A stretch of DNA of 64,000 bases from Acrocarpospora phusangensis (GTDB lineage Bacteria > Actinomycetota > Actinomycetes > Streptosporangiales > Streptosporangiaceae), in the NCBI RefSeq assembly GCF_016862995.1, contig NZ_BOOA01000001.1, positions 62,001 through 126,000 on the forward strand, given 5' to 3'. Shown in pieces: positions 33,089 to 42,369 of this stretch (position 1 is its first letter; the number at the start of each line of letters is the position of its first letter). The translations under genes were made by a program, and so were the position numbers. Below the pieces are notes generated by a model. That model did no database searches. It was not told where the DNA came from and saw nothing but the letters and a program-made list of their open reading frames with translations.

Positions 33089-34729
33089 TCAGGCGATGGA
33101 CGTCTCCCCGCACAGGTGCACCTGGACGCCGAGTTCGGCGAAGAGGGCGGCCTTGGCCAGGAGGGCCTTGTCGGCGGTCGCCGCGTCGGGGGCGTACGCG
33201 ACGTTGAGGTGGTTGGCCTTGTGGCGGGCCATGAACTGGTCGCGGCTGACGCCGTGGAAGACCGCGTGCATGATCGGCCAGGCGGGGGTGGTGGCCCGGG
33301 AGCGGCGTTCGGTCTCCTCGTCCGGGAGCGAGATCGCCGACGCCCGGCCGAGGTCGACGTGGAGCGCGCCGCCCTGGACGAAGACGCGGCTCCAGACGAT
33401 CTCGCCCGGCTTGCAGACGCCCTTGATGGTGGAGCCGCCGAGCGGGAAGTAGACCGGGTCCTGCCGCCAGCCGACCGCGCCCGCGTAGCCGTCGGCGAAG
33501 TGGGACGGCGGTACCGAGCCGGAGATCTCGAAGACCCAGACGAACTCCCCGTCGTACTCCTCGCCCCAGCGCACGTCGTGGAGGGTGGTCGCCGGGTCGA
33601 GGCCCATGGCCGTCCAGATGCGGTTGGTCACCAGGGCGTCCACGGCCACGCCCTCGTCGGCCTCGTTGAAGTGCGGGAGCGCCTGCCCGTCCCAGAGCAC
33701 GCGGGAGCCGTCGCGGGAGGTCACCGGCGGGCGCTCGACGTTGTTGAGGATGCCCTCGGCCAGGTCGGAGGCCGGGGAGAGGTCCTTGAGGCCCTGCTGG
33801 TACTGGATGCCGACCGCGTCGAGGCCGAAGTCGTCGCTGATGCGCAGCGCCGCCACGTACATCTTGTACTGCCAGCGCAGCTGCGCCTCGGTCAGCTCGG
33901 TCGCCTCGTCGGTGCCCAGCCGGAAGGTCATGCCCCTGCCGAGCAGCCACGCGCCGACCGCGTCGGCCTCCTCGTCGGACACGGTCTGCATCTCGGCCCA
34001 GAGGGCGCTCTGGGAGAGCCGCTCCTTGTAGACGCCGATCGGGTTGAGCAGCTCGTCGTCGATGATCGCGTTGTACATGCCCATGCAGCCCTCGTCGAAG
34101 ACGCCGATGATGGCCTTGTCGGCGAGGAGCTGCCGGGCGATCGCCCGGCCGAGTTCGGTCTCGGCGTTGCCGGGCAGGGCGGGCAGGTCGCGGACGTGGG
34201 CGGCGTCGTGCGGGATGGCCTGGTTCTCCACCCAGCCCTTGATGCCCGCCTTGAACCAGTCGTCGGTGAAGTCGACACTCCAGATCGTCGAGTACGCGAC
34301 GCCCATCTTCGTCATCCCGGCGTTGAGCCCGAGCAGGCCGACCAGGCCCGGCCACTCGCCGGAGAAGTTGGCGACGGTCAGGATCGGACCCCGGTGGGTG
34401 CGCAGCCCGGCCAGCACGTGGTGGCTGTACTGCCAGACGGCCTCGGCGACGATGAGCGGCGCGTCGGCGGGGATGTTCTTGAACACCTCCAGGCCCATGC
34501 GCTGGCTGGAGATGAATCCGTGGCCGGTGGCCGGGTCGACCGGGTTGGCCCGTACGACCGTCCAGCCCAGCTCGGCGAAGGCGGCCGTGACGTCGGCCTC
34601 CATGCGCTGCTGGGTGGGCCAGCCGGCGAGGTTCGCCGAGAGCCGCAGGTCTCCGCTGGCGATCAGGTAGGCCGTGTTGGGCGGCGCCGCCGGGCGGCTC
34701 GCCGGGACGGGGAGGGTGTAGCTGGTCAT
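33089..34729 (-). CDS. L-fucose/L-arabinose isomerase-family protein
   Basis: 546 residues. It matches the fold family of L-fucose isomerase (FucI), which interconverts an aldose and a ketose with a metal ion. Recognisable parts are PNTAYLIASGDLRLSANLAG, ILTVANFSGEWPGLVGLLGL, the central GVFDEGCMGMYNAIIDDELL, and the C-terminal domain with HVDLGRASAISLPDEETERR. It overlaps the upstream FGGY kinase by ATGA and is the last gene of the sugar operon, so it probably makes the ketose that the kinase phosphorylates. The real substrate (fucose, arabinose, xylose or another) cannot be assigned. Confidence 0.83.
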   Translation of the reverse strand: MTSYTLPVPASRPAAPPNTAYLIASGDLRLSANLAGWPTQQRMEADVTAAFAELGWTVVRANPVDPATGHGFISSQRMGLEVFKNIPADAPLIVAEAVWQYSHHVLAGLRTHRGPILTVANFSGEWPGLVGLLGLNAGMTKMGVAYSTIWSVDFTDDWFKAGIKGWVENQAIPHDAAHVRDLPALPGNAETELGRAIARQLLADKAIIGVFDEGCMGMYNAIIDDELLNPIGVYKERLSQSALWAEMQTVSDEEADAVGAWLLGRGMTFRLGTDEATELTEAQLRWQYKMYVAALRISDDFGLDAVGIQYQQGLKDLSPASDLAEGILNNVERPPVTSRDGSRVLWDGQALPHFNEADEGVAVDALVTNRIWTAMGLDPATTLHDVRWGEEYDGEFVWVFEISGSVPPSHFADGYAGAVGWRQDPVYFPLGGSTIKGVCKPGEIVWSRVFVQGGALHVDLGRASAISLPDEETERRSRATTPAWPIMHAVFHGVSRDQFMARHKANHLNVAYAPDAATADKALLAKAALFAELGVQVHLCGETSIA

Positions 34730-36225
34730 GGTGTCTCCTCCGAAGGGGGGCTGGCCGGCGTCCGTTGCCGGGCCGCGAGCGCGTGGGCGATGGTGCGGGT
34801 GGCGGGGTAGAGCTCGCGGTACAGCGCGTAGAGCTCGTCGTAGCCGGCCCGTTGCGCGGGATCCGGCGTGATGGTCTCCGCCGGCGGGTTCCAGGCGGCG
34901 ATGTCGGCGGCGACGGTGGTGCGCGCCGCCAGGTGGGCGGCGCCGTAGGCCGCGCCGATGGTGGTGGCCGGGATGACCTGGGGCAGGCCGGTGACGTCGC
35001 TGACGATGCGCGTCCACAGCCCGCCGCGGGTGCCGCCGCCGACCGCCACGACACGGTCGACGGGCGCGCCGGCGTCGCGCAGCGCCTCGACGTTGTGCCG
35101 CACGCCCAGGGCGGTCGCCTCCAGGGCGGCCCGGTAGAGGTCGCCCCGGGTGTGGCTGAGGGTCAGTCCCGCGACGACGCCGCGCGCGTCCGGATCCTGG
35201 AGCGGCGTGCGCTCTCCCGCGAAGTACGGCAGCATCAGCAGCCCCCGCGCCCCCGGCCCCGACTCCTCGGCCTCGGCCAGCAGGGTGGCGTAGTCGGCGC
35301 CCGCCAGGTCGCGCAGCCAGGTGGTGATCGCGCCGGAGGTGGCCATGCCGCCCGCCAGGTTGTGCGAGCCGCGGAACGCGCCGACCGTGCCCCACATCGA
35401 CGGGGTGCGGAGCGGGCGTTCCACGGTGGCGATCAGGAACATGGTCGTGCCGTACATCAGCATGAGGTCGCCCGGGTTCTGGGCGTCCACGCTGACGGCC
35501 TCGGTCCAGGCGTCGATGGTGCCGGTGATGACGGGGGTGCCGGCGGGGATGCCCGCGACCGGCTCCCTGGTCGTGCCGGCGACCTGGTCGGACCAGGCGA
35601 GCGGGGGCAGCTCCAGGTCCGGTGCGACCCGCTCCGCCCACGGCCGGTACCAGTCCACCGCGCCGAGGTCGAACATCGGCGTGCACTGGCTGGCCGAGTG
35701 GTAGTCCAGCGTGTACGCCCCGGTGAGGCGGCGCACGAGCCACGAGGCCGGCATGAACAGGCGGCGGGCGCGGCGCCACACCTCCGGTTCACGGTCGGCG
35801 ACCCAGCGCAGCTTCGGCCCGACGGCCTGCGAGGACAGCACGGAGCCGCAGCGTTCCAGGATCGCGTCCGCGCCGCCCAGTTCGGCGGTCAGCTCCTCGA
35901 TCTGGGTGGCCGCGCGGGTGTCGACGCCGTACAGGATGGCCGGGCGGAGCGGCCGGTCGTCCTCGTCGGTGAGCAGCACGCACGGTCCCATGCCGCTGAC
36001 GCCCACCGCCGCGACCGTCACGCCGGAGGCGGCGGTCAGCTCGGCGGCGAGTTCGCGGAACTCGGTCCACCACAGCTCGCCGTCCATCTCGACGTGGCCC
36101 GGGCGCGGGCGGCTGACCTCGTGCTCGCGTACGGCGGACGCCAGCAGCCGGCCGTCCTCGTCCACCAGGACGCCCTTGCTGCTGGACGTGCCGATGTCGA
36201 CGCCCAGAAAAGCCCTTCCGCTCAC
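34726..36225 (-). CDS. FGGY-family sugar kinase (xylulokinase-like)
   Basis: 499 residues from GTG 36225. N-terminal GVDIGTSSSKGVLVDEDGRL is the first phosphate loop of the FGGY/ASKHA fold. VGVSGMGPCVLLTDEDDRPL and VDRVVAVGGGTRGGLWTRIV, with the adenosine-binding GGGTRG loop, are typical of xylulokinases. It should phosphorylate a ketose from the isomerase with ATP. GTGA and ATGA overlaps on both sides place it tightly between LacI regulator and isomerase. Confidence 0.88.
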   Translation of the reverse strand: MSGRAFLGVDIGTSSSKGVLVDEDGRLLASAVREHEVSRPRPGHVEMDGELWWTEFRELAAELTAASGVTVAAVGVSGMGPCVLLTDEDDRPLRPAILYGVDTRAATQIEELTAELGGADAILERCGSVLSSQAVGPKLRWVADREPEVWRRARRLFMPASWLVRRLTGAYTLDYHSASQCTPMFDLGAVDWYRPWAERVAPDLELPPLAWSDQVAGTTREPVAGIPAGTPVITGTIDAWTEAVSVDAQNPGDLMLMYGTTMFLIATVERPLRTPSMWGTVGAFRGSHNLAGGMATSGAITTWLRDLAGADYATLLAEAEESGPGARGLLMLPYFAGERTPLQDPDARGVVAGLTLSHTRGDLYRAALEATALGVRHNVEALRDAGAPVDRVVAVGGGTRGGLWTRIVSDVTGLPQVIPATTIGAAYGAAHLAARTTVAADIAAWNPPAETITPDPAQRAGYDELYALYRELYPATRTIAHALAARQRTPASPPSEETP

Positions 36226-37214
36226 TGCCTCTCCCTGGTTCTGTGGTCGGTGCGCAGCACCACGGTCCGCGCCGGGCCGTCGTCGCCGGCGATGCGGTCC
36301 AGCAGCAGCGCCGCGGCCGCCTCGCCGAGTTCCCTGGCGGGCAGGTCCACGACGCGGATGCCGCGCCGCTCGAACGACGCGAACGGCAGGTCGCCGAAGA
36401 CGGCCAGGCCGAACGCGGCCGGCGACAGCCCCGCGTCCTGGAGCGCGTCGAGCGCGCCAGCCGCCATCAGGTTGTTGGCCACGACGGCGGCGTCCGGAGG
36501 CTCGCGGAGCGCGAGCAGTTCCGCCATGGCCAGCCGGCCGCCGTCCACCCGGTAGTCGGCGTAGCGCAGCAGCTCGGCGTCGCCGGCCTCGCTGCGGTCG
36601 CGGGTGGCCTGCTGCCAGCCCTCCATGCGGAGCTGGGCGGTCTCCACCGAGCTGGGCCCGGTGATGCAGGCGACCCGCGAGAAACCGGCGGCGAACAGCG
36701 ACTCCGCGGCCGACAGGCCGCCGGCCCTGTTGTCGACGGTGACCGCGTCGATGTCGGCCCGGTTCAGGCTCCGGTCCACGGCCACGACGGGCCGCTGGCG
36801 GGCGACCAGCCTGCTCACGTCGCTGGCGGCGTCGGCCGGGGCCAGGATCACGCCGGCCATGTGCTCGGCCAGCGCGATGTCGATGTACGTGGACTCGCGG
36901 ACGGGGTCGTCGTCGGTGTTGCACAGCACCACCGAGTAGCCGCCCGCCCTGGCCCGGTTCTCCACGCCGCGGGCGAGCGCGGTGAAGAACGGGTTCTCGA
37001 TGTCCGGGATGATCAGCGCGATGACCTCCGAGTACTGGCGGCGCAGCCGCCTGGCGGTCCGGTTCGGGGTGAAGGCCAGCTGTTCGGCGGCGGCCCGGAC
37101 GAGCCGCTCCGACTCGGGCGAGACCCGCGCTCCGTTCATCACCCGGCTGACGGTGGCAGGCGACACGCCCGCGAGGGCCGCCACCTGGTAGATCGTCACC
37201 TTCGCGCCGGCCAT
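36222..37214 (-). CDS. LacI-family transcriptional regulator within the sugar operon
   Basis: 330 residues. The HTH is VTIYQVAALAGVSPATVSRV then MNGARVSPES; the sensor domain begins YSEVIALIIPDIENPFFTAL. It is a close paralogue of the regulator at 41212-42216 (same organisation, same IIPDIENPF core). It is encoded inside the operon, after the DUF624-like gene and overlapping the kinase, so it is a feedback regulator made together with the enzymes. Its target may be the GAAATCGATTTC operator at the operon promoter, alone or in competition with its paralogue. Confidence 0.92.
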   Translation of the reverse strand: MAGAKVTIYQVAALAGVSPATVSRVMNGARVSPESERLVRAAAEQLAFTPNRTARRLRRQYSEVIALIIPDIENPFFTALARGVENRARAGGYSVVLCNTDDDPVRESTYIDIALAEHMAGVILAPADAASDVSRLVARQRPVVAVDRSLNRADIDAVTVDNRAGGLSAAESLFAAGFSRVACITGPSSVETAQLRMEGWQQATRDRSEAGDAELLRYADYRVDGGRLAMAELLALREPPDAAVVANNLMAAGALDALQDAGLSPAAFGLAVFGDLPFASFERRGIRVVDLPARELGEAAAALLLDRIAGDDGPARTVVLRTDHRTRERQ

Positions 37215-37260
37215 CCGCTCTCGCTCAGGTCCGCGCCGCCCCCGGCGGCGAGTGCGAGGG

Positions 37261-37899
37261 TCATCGCCGGCTCTGGAGCGCGTCGATCTCGTCGAGGAGG
37301 CCGATCGTCTGCGCGGCGGTGACGGCCAGGAACAGCGGCAGCACCACGGCCGCCAGCACCCCGGCGGAGGCAGCGACGGCGAAGCCGCCCAGCCAGCCGA
37401 GGGCGACGAGCGTGACGGCCCAGCTCGGCCGGAACGCGACCAGGATCAGCCCGCCGCGCAGCGCCGCCAGGCCCTGCCGTCCGCGCAGGGCGCCGTAGGC
37501 CAGCGCGTACGGGAAGACGAGCAGCAGCCCCGCGCCGCCCAGGGTGGCGGCCAGCGCGGCCGCCCCGCCCGAGGCCAGGCCGAGCCAGGCGAGCGACACC
37601 CCCGCCGCGAGCAGCACCGCGAGCACGGGGTCGAACTCGCGCAGCATCGCCAGCCGGGGGCCTTCCCCGCGCGCCGCGGCGGCGGCGAACCGGGCCAGTC
37701 CGGTCAGCGCGAGCGCCGGCGGCACGGTCGCCGCGGCGATCATCCAGTCCGGGGCCCCGGAGATCATCGCCGCGGCCAGCGGAACCGCCGCCGCCAGCCC
37801 GGCCAGGCCCGCGACCAGCGAGCGGGGCAGCTCGTGCCAGAACCCGAGCGCGCCACGCCGTACCAGCCACGGCAGTGTCGAAACCGGCGGGGCCGCCAT
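37261..37899 (-). CDS. DUF624/YesL-like membrane protein of the sugar-uptake operon
   Basis: 212 residues with about five hydrophobic segments rich in Ala, Leu and Gly. YesL-like proteins commonly accompany MalF/MalG-type permeases in Firmicutes and actinobacteria and have no settled role. Here it starts on the stop of the second permease (TGATG, one shared base). Family assignment rests on context and topology more than on motifs. Confidence 0.6.
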   Translation of the reverse strand: MAAPPVSTLPWLVRRGALGFWHELPRSLVAGLAGLAAAVPLAAAMISGAPDWMIAAATVPPALALTGLARFAAAAARGEGPRLAMLREFDPVLAVLLAAGVSLAWLGLASGGAAALAATLGGAGLLLVFPYALAYGALRGRQGLAALRGGLILVAFRPSWAVTLVALGWLGGFAVAASAGVLAAVVLPLFLAVTAAQTIGLLDEIDALQSRR

Positions 37900-38780
37900 C
37901 AGAGCTTCAGCCCGCTCGACGCGATGGACTGCACGATGTACCGCTGCGCCACGATGAACACGATCAGCACCGGCACGATCGCCATCGCGATGCCCGCCGC
38001 GATGGTGCCCAGCGACCCGGTGGAGAACCGCCCGGCGAGCAGCACGAGGCCGACCGGGAGCGTCTGCCGCTCGGTGTCGCTGATCATCACCAGCGGCAGC
38101 AGCAGGTCGTTCCACCAGTACGTGAAGCACAGGATGCCCAGCGTCGCGATGGACGGCCCGGACAGCGGCAGGATCACCCGCGCGAACGTGCGGAACCGCC
38201 CCGCGCCGTCGATCTTCGCCGCCTCCTCCAGCTCGTACGGCAACGCCATGAAGTGCTGCCGCAGCAGGAAGATCCCGAACGCGCTGAAGATCCCCGGCAG
38301 GATGAGCGCCCACAGCGTGTTGGTCATGCCGAGCTTCGACATGACCAGGAACAGCGGGACGATCGTGACCTGGATCGGGATCATGAGCGAGCCGATCACG
38401 ATGGCGAACAGCAGGCCCTTGCCGCGGAACCGCAACCGCGCGAAGGCGTACGCGGCGGTGGAGCAGGTGACCAGCTGCGCGAGCGTGACCGTGCCCGACA
38501 CGATGATCGAGTTCAGGAAGAACCGGAAGTACGGCACCTGCTCCGTGACCTGGCCGAAGTTGCGCAGCGTGAGATTCTCGGCGTGGAAGGTCGGCGGCAG
38601 GCGGTACAGCTCGGCGTCGGAGCCGGAGAAGGCGCCGCGGAAGATCCACAGGAACGGCGCGGTGATGGCGACGGCCGCGACGGCCAGGACCAGGAAGGTC
38701 AGCACGCGGGCGGCGAGGTGGCCGGCCCGCGAGGGCGGGGTGACCGGTGATGTCGCCGGTGATGTCGTCAGGGTGCTCAT
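37899..38780 (-). CDS. Carbohydrate ABC transporter permease (MalG type)
   Basis: 293 residues, six predicted membrane segments. The EAA loop that docks the ATPase is ELEEAAKIDGAGRFRTFARV. The C-terminal QRYIVQSIASSGLKL is typical of MalG-type (CUT1) subunits. It pairs with the MalF-type permease encoded just upstream (ATGA overlap). No ATPase gene is in the operon; actinobacteria usually energise such importers with a shared MsiK-type ATPase encoded elsewhere. Confidence 0.92.
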   Translation of the reverse strand: MSTLTTSPATSPVTPPSRAGHLAARVLTFLVLAVAAVAITAPFLWIFRGAFSGSDAELYRLPPTFHAENLTLRNFGQVTEQVPYFRFFLNSIIVSGTVTLAQLVTCSTAAYAFARLRFRGKGLLFAIVIGSLMIPIQVTIVPLFLVMSKLGMTNTLWALILPGIFSAFGIFLLRQHFMALPYELEEAAKIDGAGRFRTFARVILPLSGPSIATLGILCFTYWWNDLLLPLVMISDTERQTLPVGLVLLAGRFSTGSLGTIAAGIAMAIVPVLIVFIVAQRYIVQSIASSGLKL

Positions 38781-39727
38781 GAGTAGTGCGTCCATCTGCG
38801 CGAGAACCAGAACTGGATGGCGGTGAGCAGGACGAGCACCAGCGCGAACGTGATGCCGATCGCGGAGGCGTAACCGAGGTCGAAGTCGCCGAAGGCCCGG
38901 TCGTAGAGGTACTCCACGATGGTGCGGCTGGAGTCGCCCGGCCCGCCCTGGGTGAGCACCCGCGGTTCGGCGAAGATCTGGAAGGAGTTGATCGTGTTGA
39001 TCACGACCAGGAAGAAGATGGTCGGCGAGAGCAGCGGGAAGGTGATCCGCCAGAACCTCGTCCAGGCCCCGGCGCCGTCCACGATGGCCGCCTCCCGCAG
39101 CTGCTTGGGGATCGACTGCAGGCCGGCGATGTAGACGAGGATGGAGAACCCGATCGTCTTCCACGAGTTCACGATGATGATCGACACGGGCGCGAACGCC
39201 GAGGAACCGAGCCAGTCGATCCGGTCCACCCCGGCCAGGCCGAGCAGGTAGTTGACCAGGCCGAGATCCTTGTTGAGCAGGAACCGCCAGATCAGCGCGA
39301 CCGCGGAGGCCGACACCACGAACGGGAACAGGAAGGAGAGCCGGAAGAAGCCGCGCAGCCAGTTCGGCATCCGCGTCTCCAGCAGCACCGCGAGCAGGAG
39401 CCCGAGGACGACGTTGACGGCCAGGATGGCCAGCGCCATGTAGGTCGTCGAGCCGTACACGCCGAGCAGGCGTTCGTCGTGGAAGAGCCGGTCGAAGTTG
39501 TCCAGGCCGACGAAGGTGCCGTCGCTGAGCAGGTTCCAGTTGTAGAAGCTCAGCACGAGCACGCCGACCGTCGGGGCCAGGACGAAGACGAGGAACATGA
39601 TGATCGACGGCGTGAGGAAGGCGAGCGCCGCGGCCCCGTCCCCCCTGCGCCGGCGCGGGGCCGGGGGCCCGGGATCGGCGACCGCGTGGTCGCCGGTCCC
39701 GGGCCGGAGTGTGCTACTGGTGGTCAT
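38777..39727 (-). CDS. Carbohydrate ABC transporter permease (MalF type)
   Basis: 316 residues, six membrane segments preceded by a Pro/Arg-rich cytoplasmic N-terminus. PKQLREAAIVDGAGAWTRFW is the EAA motif and the C-terminal FWFSRRWTHYS is usual for the class. It lies 26 bases after the solute-binding protein and overlaps the MalG-type gene. Confidence 0.92.
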   Translation of the reverse strand: MTTSSTLRPGTGDHAVADPGPPAPRRRRGDGAAALAFLTPSIIMFLVFVLAPTVGVLVLSFYNWNLLSDGTFVGLDNFDRLFHDERLLGVYGSTTYMALAILAVNVVLGLLLAVLLETRMPNWLRGFFRLSFLFPFVVSASAVALIWRFLLNKDLGLVNYLLGLAGVDRIDWLGSSAFAPVSIIIVNSWKTIGFSILVYIAGLQSIPKQLREAAIVDGAGAWTRFWRITFPLLSPTIFFLVVINTINSFQIFAEPRVLTQGGPGDSSRTIVEYLYDRAFGDFDLGYASAIGITFALVLVLLTAIQFWFSRRWTHYS

Positions 39728-39753
39728 GTCTGCCTAGCGGGATCGGGTCGGAC

Positions 39754-41082
39754 TCAGCAGGTGACGATGCCGCTCAGCTCACTCTGCAGGCTCTTCAGGC
39801 CGTCCGGCACGGACGTCTCGGCCGCGAAGATCTGCTGCAGGTGGCGGAGGACGGTCGACTCGAACGTGCTGTACTTCGCCGGTGCGGGGTACGGCACGAG
39901 GGTCGGGTACTTGTCGATGCTGTTGTAGTAGAGGTCGGAGTTGGCAGGGGGAACGCCGACCTTGGAGATCGTCTCCGCCACCGAGCGCCGGGACGGGATG
40001 GAGTCGCCGGGCTTGTCAGGGGTGCCGACGTACTGCTTCTCGATCTCGTCGCTGACGGTGAACTTCTGGTACTCCCAGGCGAGGTCCGGGTTCTGCGACG
40101 ACTTGAGGATCGGGTAGCCCGCCCCGCCGAACACCGTCTTGTAGGTGTCGCCCTTAGGGTAGAGCTGGATGTCGAATGCCTTGAAACCGGCCGGGAGGAA
40201 GGTGGCGATCGGCCACCGGCCCGCGCCGAACATGGCGACCTGGCCGTTCTGGAACCGGGTGAAGACGTCGCTCATCGGCATCGGCGCCGGCGCGATCCCC
40301 TCCTTGATCAGGTCGTTGAGGAAGGTCACCGCCTTGTTGACCTGGGGGGTGTCCACCGTGGCGGCGCAGACGTCGTCACTGGTGAGGTTGCCGCCGGCGT
40401 TGGCCACCCAGGGCATGATGCCGGGGAAGATCTCGTTGCTGGCCCAGGTGAAACCGTACTGGTCGGGCTTGCCGTCGTTGTTGGTGTCGGCGGTCAGCTT
40501 CTTGGCGGTGGCCTTGAAGTCGTCCCAGGTCCAGTCGGCGCTCGGGGGTTCGAGGCCGGCCTTGGTGAAGGCGTCGGTGTTGTAGTAGACGACCATGTCG
40601 TTCCAGCCGTACGTCAGCGTGATGACGTCGCCCTTGACGGTGAAGCCGTCGATGAGGCCCTGGGCGATGTCGGCCGTGATGGCCTTGGCCCCGGCGTCCT
40701 TCTCCAGGTACTGGTTGATGGGCTGGACGAGGTTGTTGGAGTGCACGAACTGGGCGCCCTCGCCGGAGATGACCATCAGGTCGGGGCGTTTGCCGGAGGC
40801 GATGAGCGTCGCCACGTTCGCGTAGTAGGTTCCCCAGTTCTCCCCGGTGACCGGGGTGAGGGTGACTTTCACATCGGGGTGGGACGCCATGAAGGCGTCG
40901 GCCGTGGACTTGTTGCCGCTCTCGGCGGCGGGTCCGTAGTTCCAGTAGACGATCTCGAGTGCTTTGTTGTTGTTGCCGGACGACGACGACGTGTCCGAAC
41001 CGCTTGCGCAACCCGCAAGGGCGGTCGCCGCCAGCGCGGTGACCGCGCAGGCCAGCGCGACTCTGCGCCGGGGGATGTTCAT
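39754..41082 (-). CDS. Extracellular sugar-binding lipoprotein of the ABC importer
   Basis: 442 residues. The signal peptide ends in lipobox LAGC, followed by a Ser/Asn-rich linker. The mature part is a family 1 solute-binding protein with YWNYGPAAESGNKSTADAFM, a GENWGTYYANVATLIASGKR core and PDQYGFTWASNE. It captures a mono- or oligosaccharide and delivers it to the two permeases. It is first in the operon and its promoter contains a LacI-type operator. Confidence 0.92.
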   Translation of the reverse strand: MNIPRRRVALACAVTALAATALAGCASGSDTSSSSGNNNKALEIVYWNYGPAAESGNKSTADAFMASHPDVKVTLTPVTGENWGTYYANVATLIASGKRPDLMVISGEGAQFVHSNNLVQPINQYLEKDAGAKAITADIAQGLIDGFTVKGDVITLTYGWNDMVVYYNTDAFTKAGLEPPSADWTWDDFKATAKKLTADTNNDGKPDQYGFTWASNEIFPGIMPWVANAGGNLTSDDVCAATVDTPQVNKAVTFLNDLIKEGIAPAPMPMSDVFTRFQNGQVAMFGAGRWPIATFLPAGFKAFDIQLYPKGDTYKTVFGGAGYPILKSSQNPDLAWEYQKFTVSDEIEKQYVGTPDKPGDSIPSRRSVAETISKVGVPPANSDLYYNSIDKYPTLVPYPAPAKYSTFESTVLRHLQQIFAAETSVPDGLKSLQSELSGIVTC

Positions 41083-41122
41083 AGGCCTGCGTCCCTCTCC
41101 TAACAGCCGTGGGGTGCGCCAC

Positions 41123-41151
41123 AGTGAAGTCTAAGAAATCGATTTCGTCAA
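41123..41151 (-). promoter_or_regulatory. Promoter of the sugar-uptake operon with LacI-type operator GAAATCGATTTC
   Basis: On the minus strand TTGACG (41146-41151) and TTCACT (41123-41128) have a 17-base spacer. The perfect 12-bp palindrome GAAATCGATTTC (41135-41146) fills the spacer next to the -35. It matches the site upstream of the GH116 gene except for one base. Binding there would block polymerase. Confidence 0.65.
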
Positions 41152-41211
41152 GCATCGCGGGCAAAGTCGCCAGGACAGCCTCTGATCAGGGAGATAACGT
41201 CATGGCATCGA

Positions 41212-42216
41212 TTACAGGGCTGGGTCTTTGCCCGGCAGCGGCGGCGGGCTAACCTCCGCGCGGAGCACCACGGTCCTGAGCGGCTGGGTGTCCCCCGCGA
41301 TGCGCTCCAGCAGCATCGTCGCGGCGGTTCTGCCCAGGTAGCGGGCCGGAAGGCGGACCTGGACGACGCTCGCCACGGCCGCCGGGGCCATGGTCACGAA
41401 GGGCAGCTCACCGACCGCCGCGACGCCGAACTGCTCCGGCGAGATCCCGGCCTCGGCGAGCGCCTGGAGGGCCCCGATGGCCATGAGGTTGTTGGTCGTC
41501 ACGACCGCGTCCGGCGGGGTGTCGAGGGCGAGCAGGGCCCGCATCGCCGCGTGCCCGCCGTCCACCCGGAAGTTGGCGTGGCGCAGATAGCCCTCGTGCA
41601 CGCCGGTCCCGCGCGCGGCGGCCACCTGCCGCCAGCCGAGGAACCGGTCCTCGGTCATCTCGATCCCGGCGGGGCCGGCGATGCAGGCGATCCTGCGGTA
41701 CCCGGCCTCGACCAGGGCGGTCGTCGCCGCGATGCCCGCCGCCCGGTTGTCGATCTTCACGGCGTCCACCGGGTACGGCGTCGTGCGGTCCACCGCCACG
41801 ACCGGGCGCCCCAGCGAGACGATCGCGCCCAGGTCCACCTCGTCCGAGGCCGGCGAGAGGATCACGCCCGCCATCTGCTCGGACGCGGCTATCTGCAGGT
41901 AGCGCAGCTCCTTGGCGGGGTTGTCGTCGGTGTTGCAGAGCACGACGGAGAAGCCCGACTCCTGGGCGCGGTCCTCCACTCCCCGGGCGAGCGCCGTGTA
42001 GAACGGGTTCTCGATGTCGGGGATGAGCAGGGCGATGATCTCCGAGCTCTGCTTGCGCAGTCGCCGCGCCGTCTTGTTCGGGGTGAACGCCAGCCGCGCG
42101 GCCGCGTCGCGGACCAGCCGCTGCTTCTCCTCGGAGACGGTGAGCCCGTTGAACACGCGCGAGACCGTCGCGGGAGAGACCCCGGCGAGCGCCGCTACCT
42201 CGTAGATCGTGGCCAT
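41212..42216 (-). CDS. LacI-family transcriptional regulator of the sugar-uptake/GH116 genes
   Basis: 334 residues. The HTH is MATIYEVAALAGVSPATVSR; the effector domain starts SSEIIALLIPDIENPFYTAL and ends in a Pro-rich tail. It lies between the two promoters carrying GAAA(T/C)CGATTTC operators: the sugar operon just downstream and GH116 just upstream and divergent. It is the most likely repressor of both. It probably responds to a product of the GH116 enzyme. Confidence 0.92.
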   Translation of the reverse strand: MATIYEVAALAGVSPATVSRVFNGLTVSEEKQRLVRDAAARLAFTPNKTARRLRKQSSEIIALLIPDIENPFYTALARGVEDRAQESGFSVVLCNTDDNPAKELRYLQIAASEQMAGVILSPASDEVDLGAIVSLGRPVVAVDRTTPYPVDAVKIDNRAAGIAATTALVEAGYRRIACIAGPAGIEMTEDRFLGWRQVAAARGTGVHEGYLRHANFRVDGGHAAMRALLALDTPPDAVVTTNNLMAIGALQALAEAGISPEQFGVAAVGELPFVTMAPAAVASVVQVRLPARYLGRTAATMLLERIAGDTQPLRTVVLRAEVSPPPLPGKDPAL

Positions 42217-42268
42217 GACCCCCCACTTTACCGACCCGGCGTGAAACCGGCCCCTCCCCCGCCCGGAC

Positions 42269-42314
42269 TTGACACCCGCCGTGACCTCGCCCTACGTTTG
42301 TGAAACCGATTTCA
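42269..42314 (+). promoter_or_regulatory. GH116 promoter with LacI-type operator
   Basis: TTGACA (42269-42274), an 18-base spacer and TACGTT (42293-42298) form a good promoter. The palindrome TGAAACCGATTTCA (42301-42314) covers the predicted transcription start and differs from the operator at 41135 by one core base. A half-site TGAAACCG lies at 42242-42249. Confidence 0.65.
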
Positions 42315-42369
42315 TGATCAAGGTCGCCAGCCGTCCGGCCGGCGATCGCACCACGAAGGGTAGGCGTCG

